From positions 1 to 21,033 of the forward strand of contig CALGCG010000063.1 of assembly GCA_937884485.1 (NCBI GenBank): a DNA stretch of 21,033 nucleotides, given 5' to 3'. Shown here one piece after another: positions 16,500-21,033 of the stretch; positions within the stretch are counted from its first letter, which is position 1; every line of letters begins with the position of its first letter. The notes beneath the pieces are model-generated. The model saw only the letters and a program-made list of their open reading frames with translations. It was not told the origin of the DNA and ran no database searches. The stretch is from an uncultured Bacteroidales bacterium. Its GTDB lineage: Bacteria; Bacteroidota; Bacteroidia; Bacteroidales; P3. The translations under genes and the position numbers were made by a program.

Positions 16500-17960
16500 A
16501 TGATTTACAACGAACTGATTGAGAAACAGGTTATTGGTAGACTTAGGGTGGATAATCCATGGTGGACGGAAAATGAAATAGCGAAATACTATTCCCAGAT
16601 GCGCCCCCGTTTATACCTTGATATCTTCTATCCTTTGGTGTGTGATACTGAGGTAAGGCGAGCCCTTATTCTAATGGGGCCTCGTCGCGTTGGCAAGACG
16701 GTCATGTTGTATCATTCAATACAGCGATTGATTGACGATGGTGTTTCTCCACAGAACATCATATATATTTCGGTAGAAACCCCTATCTATAACAAGATTC
16801 TGCTCGAGCAGTTGTTTAATCTGGCCAAACAGGCGTTGGGTAAATCAGACAGCAAAGAGCGTTTCTATGTGTTTTTCGACGAAATACAATACTTAAAAGA
16901 TTGGGAGGTCAATCTGAAATCCTTGGTTGACACCTATCACAACGTAAAGTTTGTAGCTTCAGGATCGGCTGCTGCCGAACTGAAGAAACGGAGTGACGAA
17001 AGTGGCGCCGGACGTTTCACCGACTTCAATCTTCCTCCATTGACATTCTACGAATATGTGCACTTGAAAGATTATGGGCAACTGATGCATCCTGTGGAGA
17101 TGGGATGGGCAAACGGAACTATTGTGGGCAATAGCACCATCGACATTGCAAAGGTGAACAAGTTGTTCGTCGACTATATAAACTATGGTGGTTATCCCGA
17201 GGTTGTCTTTTCCCAGCGAATCCAAGAGAATCCAGGACAGTTCATCCGACACGATATCATCGACAAAGTTTTACTGCGAGACCTACCCAGCCTGTATGGA
17301 ATAACCGATGTTCAGGAGTTGAACTCTCTTTTTACCATGATTGCCTATCATTCCGGCTCACAGTTCTCTTATGAAGGATTGTCCAAGGAATCTGGAGTAA
17401 AAAAAGAACTTCTCCGCAAATATATACAGTATCTTGAAGCAGCATTTCTGGTAAAAAAGATTCGCAGGGCTGACGATACAGCCAAGGCCTATAAGAGGGA
17501 AGTATTATTCAAGCTCTATTTGACCAACCCTTCGCTACGTTGTGCTCTATTCCAACCCATCGATGAAAACGACGAGGTAATTGGCAATATGGTGGAAACG
17601 GCTGTATATGCGCAATGGATACCCCGAAATGCCAATATCGCTTACGCCAACTGGAACGAAGGGCAGAAAAAACAAGGTGAAGTGGACATTGTTGGTATAA
17701 ATGAAGCCCGACAGAAACCGGAATGGGCCGTTGAGGTAAAATGGACCAACAAACCCTTTGCAAATCCCCTGTCCGAACTAAAATCGTTAGAGACATTTAT
17801 GAAAAACAACGGGTTGACGCATGCCATCGTCACCTCCATTTCAGAAACTGGGAAGAAAGAGCTGCCCTATGGTTGCCTTCAGTTCATGCCTGTCGCATGT
17901 TACGCCTACACTGTGGGAGAAAACACATTGAAGTCGACCAAGAAAACTTATGGGTTATAG
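16500..17960 (+). CDS. AAA-family ATPase with DUF4143 C-terminal domain
   Basis: A 486-residue protein of the AAA_14 + DUF4143 type, common and often multicopy in Bacteroidota, with no settled function. Walker A is GPRRVGKT (60-67); Walker B is FYVFFDEIQYL (122-132, D127-E128); a sensor-like strand VKFVASGSAAAEL follows at about 149-161. The DUF4143 half has the conserved DYINYGGYPEVV and a C-terminal segment with GEVDIVG and WAVEVKW (about 400-420), a D-x(n)-E-x-K arrangement like a PD-(D/E)XK nuclease core. It has its own promoter and an AT-rich upstream region, and lower GC than the pdxJ and methyltransferase operons. It lies between two fragments of a DUF1016 gene, suggesting acquisition by insertion or replacement. 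A defence or toxin-like role is possible but unproven. Confidence 0.85.
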   Translation: MIYNELIEKQVIGRLRVDNPWWTENEIAKYYSQMRPRLYLDIFYPLVCDTEVRRALILMGPRRVGKTVMLYHSIQRLIDDGVSPQNIIYISVETPIYNKILLEQLFNLAKQALGKSDSKERFYVFFDEIQYLKDWEVNLKSLVDTYHNVKFVASGSAAAELKKRSDESGAGRFTDFNLPPLTFYEYVHLKDYGQLMHPVEMGWANGTIVGNSTIDIAKVNKLFVDYINYGGYPEVVFSQRIQENPGQFIRHDIIDKVLLRDLPSLYGITDVQELNSLFTMIAYHSGSQFSYEGLSKESGVKKELLRKYIQYLEAAFLVKKIRRADDTAKAYKREVLFKLYLTNPSLRCALFQPIDENDEVIGNMVETAVYAQWIPRNANIAYANWNEGQKKQGEVDIVGINEARQKPEWAVEVKWTNKPFANPLSELKSLETFMKNNGLTHAIVTSISETGKKELPYGCLQFMPVACYAYTVGENTLKSTKKTYGL

Positions 17961-17995
17961 ATTATGGACAAACTGAATATACAGACCTCAAACCC

Positions 17996-18085
17996 GAGTT
18001 ACCATCCAAAGAACTCCTGCAACGCCAGCTGCACAAAGGCCTGGAAGCCGCCCGCCGGTGCTGGGTGAATTGTACAGAGGACTAA
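17996..18085 (+). pseudogene. C-terminal fossil of a DUF1016 nuclease gene
   Basis: The frame reads ELPSKELLQRQLHKGLEAAR, then RCWVNCTED and a stop. It matches the C terminus of the intact DUF1016 protein (ELPSKELLQRQLHKGLAAAR, then HRWENYTDS). Bases 17996-18064 match 19121-19189 at 59 of 69 positions by eye, with no gap. The catalytic core that should precede it is absent; the ATPase gene ends at 17960 instead. A promoter follows within 20 bp, as also happens after the intact copy. Confidence 0.8.
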
Positions 18086-18100
18086 CCGCTAAAGTTTGTT

Positions 18101-18130
18101 TTGCCAAACAAGAAAAGATTTGTATCTTTG
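18101..18130 (+). promoter_or_regulatory. Promoter of the intact DUF1016 gene
   Basis: TTG at 18101-18103, a 19-nt spacer, then TATCTTTG at 18123-18130. GTTTG/CAAAC arms (18094-18098, 18105-18109) form a small dyad over the -33 box. This promoter excludes a translation start at 18101 and puts transcription initiation near 18137. Confidence 0.75.
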
Positions 18131-18157
18131 CAGCGTGAAAATATGAGAACCAAAGAC

Positions 18158-19225
18158 ATGGATAAAACCACAGAAACAGTACCAGTTCGAACATTATTGA
18201 TTGACGACTTGCGGTCAATAATCAACCGCGCAAGAGCGAATGTTGCCTTAAAAGCCAATGCAGAATTAATTCTGATGTTCTGGGAGATTGGTGAACGAAT
18301 TAATCGCGAAGTCCTTGGCAATAAAAGGGCCACCTATGGACAGCAGATTGTGTCGCAGGTTGCGACACAATTGCAGGCGGAGTTTGGCAAGAAGGGATTT
18401 GGCGTTAGAAGCATACGTAGGATGATGCAGTTTGCCGAATACTTCCCCGACAATAAGATTGTGTCGCAGGTTGCGACACAATTAAGTTGGTCTCATATTA
18501 TTGAAATATTACCATTAAAAGATGCCATTCAAAGAGAATTCTATTTAACAATGGCATCAACGGAACATTGGGGAAGAGATGTGTTGCGAGCAAAAATTGA
18601 CGGCATGCTGTACGAGCGCACCGCCATTGCGACGAAACCAGACGAACTAATCAAACAGGAGCTGTCGGAACTGCGGGAAAACAACGTTCTCACCCCGGAC
18701 CTTGTCTTCAAAAGCCCTTATTTCTTGGAGTTCACAGGGTTGAAAGGTATGTATAGCGAAAAGAGTCTCGAGGACAGTCTTGTGGCGCATCTGGAACAGT
18801 TTATACTGGAGTTGGGCAATGGCTTCACCTTCGTCGAGCGGCAGAAGCGGATGATTATCGACGGCGAGGACTTCTATCTCGACCTTCTTTTCTACCATCG
18901 CAAGTTGCACCGCCTGATTGCCATCGATTTGAAACTCGGCAAATTCAAAGCGCAGTACAAAGGACAAATGGAGTTATACCTGCGCTGGCTGGAACGCAAC
19001 GAAATGGAGCCCGGCGAGGAACAGCCCCTCGGCCTATTGCTCTGCACCGAAGGCGGCGACGAGCAGATAGAACTGCTGCAACTTGACAAATCCGGCATCA
19101 AAGTGGCGCAGTATATGACCGAACTGCCCTCCAAAGAACTCCTACAACGCCAGCTGCACAAAGGTCTGGCAGCCGCCCGCCACCGCTGGGAAAATTACAC
19201 TGACAGTCAATTGGTTTTAGAATAA
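18158..19225 (+). CDS. DUF1016 / YhcG-family PD-(D/E)XK nuclease
   Basis: A 355-residue putative DNA nuclease. The N-terminal DUF1016_N helical domain (about 15-150) contains LILMFWEIGERINREVLG and LSWSHIIEILPL. The C-terminal nuclease domain has EDFYLDLLFYHRKLHRLIAI (237-256) followed by DLKLGKF, giving D242 and D257-x-K259 as the metal-site core; most relatives have E-x-K at the second position. The open frame begins with TTG at 18101, but that is the -33 box. ATGs at 18143 and 18158 remain, and 18158 leaves a normal leader of about 20 nt, so I chose it; 18143 is possible. Two identical 27-bp palindromes encode IVSQVATQL at 64-72 and 101-109. Members often occur near restriction-modification genes or as standalone mobile-like genes; none is seen here. 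It sits directly after a fossil copy of its own C terminus. Confidence 0.85.
   Translation: MDKTTETVPVRTLLIDDLRSIINRARANVALKANAELILMFWEIGERINREVLGNKRATYGQQIVSQVATQLQAEFGKKGFGVRSIRRMMQFAEYFPDNKIVSQVATQLSWSHIIEILPLKDAIQREFYLTMASTEHWGRDVLRAKIDGMLYERTAIATKPDELIKQELSELRENNVLTPDLVFKSPYFLEFTGLKGMYSEKSLEDSLVAHLEQFILELGNGFTFVERQKRMIIDGEDFYLDLLFYHRKLHRLIAIDLKLGKFKAQYKGQMELYLRWLERNEMEPGEEQPLGLLLCTEGGDEQIELLQLDKSGIKVAQYMTELPSKELLQRQLHKGLAAARHRWENYTDSQLVLE
18346..18372. repeat. Palindrome copy 1 inside the DUF1016 gene
   Basis: ATTGTGTCGCA (18347-18357), spacer GGT, TGCGACACAAT (18361-18371): perfect 11-bp arms. The 27-bp segment is identical to 18457-18483 and is read in frame as (Q)IVSQVATQL. Confidence 0.9.
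18457..18483. repeat. Palindrome copy 2 inside the DUF1016 gene
   Basis: Identical to copy 1 over 27 bp, 111 bp (37 codons) downstream and in the same frame, encoding (K)IVSQVATQL just before the conserved LSWSH motif. Confidence 0.9.
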
Positions 19226-19228
19226 GAT

Positions 19229-19259
19229 TTGTTTGATTCAAATATAATCCGTATCTTTG
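19229..19259 (+). promoter_or_regulatory. Promoter of the first structured RNA
   Basis: TTG at 19229-19231, a 20-nt spacer, then TATCTTTG at 19252-19259, four bases after the DUF1016 stop. The expected start is near 19266. No convincing protein gene follows for more than 800 bp. Confidence 0.75.
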
Positions 19260-19550
19260 CAGTCAAAATAATAACTAAAAAAACAACATATAAAAACAGA
19301 AAAATAGAAGATAAATAACATATTATAAAGCGTTTTCGCTCTAACCTGCCCTCTGAAGTTCCACAAGTCAAGTCCAAGCAATAGTAAAGCGTTAAAAGCT
19401 CACGAGAATATCGTGGGCTTTTCTTTGTTGCTGGCTGGGCGTGGAACACCCAAGGAGTCGTCTGCATGAGGCACAGATAATCATCCGCAGACGTAACAAC
19501 CTGCTTGGAAAAGCCGATGACGAAAAAATCTACGAAATTTATAGTTTTCT

Positions 19551-19585
19551 TGGCACCCGACGGAGGTGTGAGCGCCACTGTTTTT
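19551..19585 (+). terminator. Terminator-like hairpin of RNA 1 (inner)
   Basis: TGGC/GCCA (19551-19554, 19574-19577) encloses CACC/GGTG pairing (19554-19557 with 19565-19568; C19554 can take part in only one of the two stems). TTTTT follows at 19581-19585. The stem is imperfect. Confidence 0.4.
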
Positions 19586-19604
19586 AAATTAGTTGTAGCG
19601 AACA

Positions 19605-19628
19605 GGAGGTATTTCCGCCTCCGTTTTT
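19605..19628 (+). terminator. Terminator hairpin of RNA 1 (outer)
   Basis: GGAGGT (19605-19610) pairs with GCCTCC (19617-19622, one G-U), followed by G and TTTTT (19624-19628). TTCCGCCTCC (19613-19622) is also perfectly complementary to GGAGGCGGAA at 19684-19693 downstream, a possible alternative pairing in read-through RNA. Confidence 0.55.
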
Positions 19629-19705
19629 AATGAATAACCATTATTGTGAACTGCTAAAAAGGTGACATAAAGACATACTTTGGGGAGGCGGAATGAAAAA
19701 AATAT

Positions 19706-19736
19706 TTTCCCCATTCCCATTTTCTTCGTATCTTTG
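19706..19736 (+). promoter_or_regulatory. Promoter of the second structured RNA / LRR leader
   Basis: TATCTTTG at 19729-19736 is a perfect -7 box followed by CA as in the other promoters here. The -33 position is only TTT (19706-19708), so it is a weaker match. The expected start is near 19743. Confidence 0.6.
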
Positions 19737-19742
19737 CATCGT

Positions 19743-20046
19743 CGTTTCCGAACCACCGAAGCCCCACTCGAGAGCGATGGGCACGTGGGCAGGGAAGTAT
19801 TCCTGCAGGGGCGACAGACATAAAAAAGACGTTGTAACGGCGTTTTATATGCGGCCATTCTGAACTTCGCAACTTCTAATGACTACCGCAATAAAGCAAT
19901 GTGCACCGTCCATGGTTTGGCATACAATGGTCTAGTTGTATACCATCAGCGTGGGCTTCGGCATTGCTTATTCTGTAGTCAGAGGCAATGCGAAGGCCTA
20001 GAATGGCGGGATAAGCAAGAAAGTTGTTCCCGCGCTTCTTTTTTAT
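19743..20046 (+). ncRNA. Candidate structured RNA 2: leader or attenuator upstream of the LRR gene
   Basis: About 300 nt between a promoter and an intrinsic terminator, ending 40 nt before the LRR protein ATG. Visible stems: GCCCCAC/GTGGGC (19761-19767, 19785-19790, one bulge); CAGGGAA/TTCCTG near 19791-19805; ATAAAA..CGTT/AACG..TTTTAT (19820-19848); GGCATACAA/TTGTATACC (19919-19927, 19936-19944, one G-U); and a long stem with GGCTTCGGCATTGC (19954-19967) against GCAATGCGAAGGCC (19985-19998). I see no separate promoter between 20046 and the LRR start, so this may be a 5' leader with conditional termination rather than a free RNA. Short frames cross it (28 codons from 19777; 50 codons from an ATG near 19902), with no domain. 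Confidence 0.55.
20006..20044 (+). terminator. Intrinsic terminator before the LRR gene
   Basis: GCGGGA (20006-20011) pairs with TCCCGC (20028-20033) around a 16-nt loop, followed by GCTTC and a T run to 20044. It lies inside the only apparent transcription unit of the LRR gene, the arrangement expected of an attenuator. Confidence 0.6.
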
Positions 20047-20086
20047 GGTGATTGACGAGCCATATTTAACTAAAAACCTATTAAAA

Positions 20087-21033
20087 ATGAAGAAAAACGT
20101 ATTGATTCTATTGGCGGTAATGCTTTGGGGTGTACCCAAGGCTTTTGCCTTTGATTTCTCGGCGGTGGCGCCGAGCGGGCAGACGTTGTATTACAGCATC
20201 AACGATGATGGGACATCGGTCAGTGTTGTTGGTCCATCAGACTACGGTGTATACTTTGGCTTTACAGAACCGACGGGAGCGCTTACGATTCCGTCCATAG
20301 TCAGCAATGGTGGTAGTACTTACAATGTTACAGCGATTGGGAGCCTCGCTTTCTATAATTGCAGAGAATTGACATCGGTGACGATACCGAACTCGGTGAC
20401 CGACATTTTGGGGGATGCTTTCTGTGGTTGCAGTGGATTAACATCGGTGACAATACCGAACTCGGTGATTTACATTGGGGAACAGGCTTTCTGTGGTTGT
20501 AGTGGATTGATATCGGTGACGATACCGAACTCGGTGATTTACATTGGGGAATCTGCTTTCTATGGTTGTAGTGGATTGATATCGGTGACGATACCGAACT
20601 CGGTGACCAGCATTGGGCATTCTGTTTTCTTTGGTTGCAGCGGATTAACATCGGTGACGATACCGAATTCGGTAACCAGCATTGGGGAAGAGGCTTTCTA
20701 TCATTGCTATGGATTGACGTCGTTGACGATACCTAATTCGGTGGACAGCATTGGGGAACAGGCTTTCTGTGGTTGCAGTGGATTGACGTCGTTGACGATA
20801 CCTAATTCGGTGACCAGCATTGGGGAAGGGACTTTCTATAATTGCTATGGATTGACGTCGTTGACGATACCTAATTCGGTGACCAGCATTGGGGAACAGG
20901 CTTTCTATCATTGCTATGGATTGACGTCGTTGACGATACCTAATTCGGTGACCAGCATTGGGGAACAGGCTTTCTATCATTGCTATGGATTGACGTCGTT
21001 GACGATACCTAATTCGGTGACCAGCATTGGGGA
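20087..21033 (+). CDS. BspA-like leucine-rich-repeat surface protein (3' end outside window)
   Basis: 315 codons are visible with no stop. Residues 1-21 are a typical Sec signal peptide (MKKN, hydrophobic core, ending KAFA). About 70 residues of N-terminal cap follow (FDFSAVAPSGQTLYYSI). A BspA-type LRR_5 array then begins at 20366 with 23-residue units of consensus GLTSVTIPNSVTSIGEQAFY-x-C-x. Such proteins are secreted or surface-anchored in Bacteroidota and several bind fibronectin or host surfaces; the ligand here is unknown. The ATG at 20087 has an A-rich upstream region typical of the phylum. It follows the RNA 2 leader and its terminator, so expression may be attenuated. C-terminal sorting domains cannot be judged because the gene is cut. 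The last complete units are nearly identical, unlike the first ones. Confidence 0.9.
   Translation, partial: MKKNVLILLAVMLWGVPKAFAFDFSAVAPSGQTLYYSINDDGTSVSVVGPSDYGVYFGFTEPTGALTIPSIVSNGGSTYNVTAIGSLAFYNCRELTSVTIPNSVTDILGDAFCGCSGLTSVTIPNSVIYIGEQAFCGCSGLISVTIPNSVIYIGESAFYGCSGLISVTIPNSVTSIGHSVFFGCSGLTSVTIPNSVTSIGEEAFYHCYGLTSLTIPNSVDSIGEQAFCGCSGLTSLTIPNSVTSIGEGTFYNCYGLTSLTIPNSVTSIGEQAFYHCYGLTSLTIPNSVTSIGEQAFYHCYGLTSLTIPNSVTSIG
20366..21033 (+). repeat. 69-bp tandem LRR coding repeat, nine full units and a partial tenth
   Basis: Units start at 20366, 20435, 20504, 20573, 20642, 20711, 20780, 20849, 20918 and 20987 (partial). Units 8 and 9 are identical over all 69 bases, and units 6-10 share LTSLTIPNSV against LTSVTIPNSV or LISVTIPNSV in the earlier units, indicating recent expansion at the 3' side. 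The array runs into the window edge. Confidence 0.95.

Larger units (their letters stand above)
19266..19628 (+). ncRNA. Candidate structured non-coding RNA 1
   Basis: A transcript bounded by the promoter at 19229-19259 and terminator-like hairpins ending at 19585 and 19628, so about 320 or 360 nt. After an A-rich 5' stretch, I see AGCG-TTTT-CGCT (19329-19340). A rod is closed by GTTCCAC (19358-19364) with GTGGAAC (19441-19447), continued by AAGCAA/TTGCT-type pairs and an apical stem 19395-19405 / 19411-19421. A further perfect 7-bp stem is CGTCTGC (19459-19465) with GCAGACG (19487-19493), extended inside by ATGA/TCAT. I see no tmRNA, RNase P or SRP RNA signatures. The rod recalls 6S RNA in general form, but I cannot assign it. 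A 37-codon ORF (19517-19630) crosses both terminators and is the main alternative. Confidence 0.5.

Noticed and set aside
17741..18085. A 114-codon frame overlapping the end of the ATPase gene
   Set aside because: Only its last 30 or so residues (from 17996) are real homology to DUF1016. The earlier part is the ATPase gene read out of frame, so it is a fossil and not a gene.
18101..18157. Starting the DUF1016 protein at the TTG at 18101
   Set aside because: That TTG is the -33 element of the promoter, and the transcript should begin near 18137, so the start must be 18143 or 18158.
19207..19578. A 123-codon minus-strand frame over RNA 1
   Set aside because: No domain. It runs through the DUF1016 stop and the plus-strand promoter, and the stems explain the region better.
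19517..19630. A 37-codon plus-strand ORF within RNA 1
   Set aside because: It spans both terminator hairpins and matches no family I recognise. Kept only as an alternative to the RNA call until conservation is tested.
20328..20980. Minus-strand repetitive frames opposite the LRR gene
   Set aside because: They mirror the 69-bp LRR repeat (a period divisible by 3 keeps frames open); the plus strand has the signal peptide and LRR_5 consensus.
1..21033. tRNA, rRNA, transposase or integrase genes
   Set aside because: I found no tRNA-like T-arm plus CCA end, rRNA segment, transposase motif or integrase motif in any frame I read; this was by eye only.

Overview
The window looks like chromosomal DNA of a GC-rich member of the Bacteroidota, most likely Bacteroidales. 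Evidence: a giant secreted protein ending in a gliding-motility/type IX secretion (T9SS type B) C-terminal domain; a BspA-like leucine-rich-repeat (LRR) surface protein; a GH20-like exo-glycosidase with an F5/8C module; DUF1016 and DUF4143 genes; and repeated use of the Bacteroidota promoter form TTG-N19/20-TAnnTTTG. I cannot name a species.

Layout. (1) 1-638: AT-rich intergenic DNA with a leftward promoter, a G-quadruplex-type tract, a palindromic repeat and the promoter and leader of the giant gene. (2) 639-9761 (+): one 3040-residue modular surface protein. (3) 9762-9898: convergent junction with a long hairpin; part of it is an inverted copy of the repeat at 401-436. (4) 14417-9899 (-): apparent operon pdxJ, cation-efflux (CDF) transporter, secreted GH20-like hexosaminidase. 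Both spacers are filled by 8-bp-period tandem repeats. (5) 14602-15863 (+): SAM methyltransferase overlapping an ATC-hydrolase-family gene, transcribed divergently from pdxJ. (6) 15987-19225: lower-GC accessory segment with an N-terminal DUF1016 fossil, a DUF4143 ATPase gene, a C-terminal DUF1016 fossil and an intact DUF1016/YhcG nuclease gene. (7) 19226-20086: no convincing protein gene, but two consecutive structured RNA candidates, each with promoter and terminator. (8) 20087-end (+): a BspA-like LRR protein cut by the window edge.

The most interesting material is non-coding or embedded in genes: the tandem RNA pair before the LRR gene; two classes of palindrome carried in frame inside protein genes (a GCCGGC element in both pdxJ and the hexosaminidase gene, and a TTGTGTCGCA element twice in the DUF1016 gene); the ATPase gene lying between two DUF1016 fragments; and operon spacers made of tandem octamers. 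All positions, alignments and stems were worked out by eye. No database search or folding program was run.
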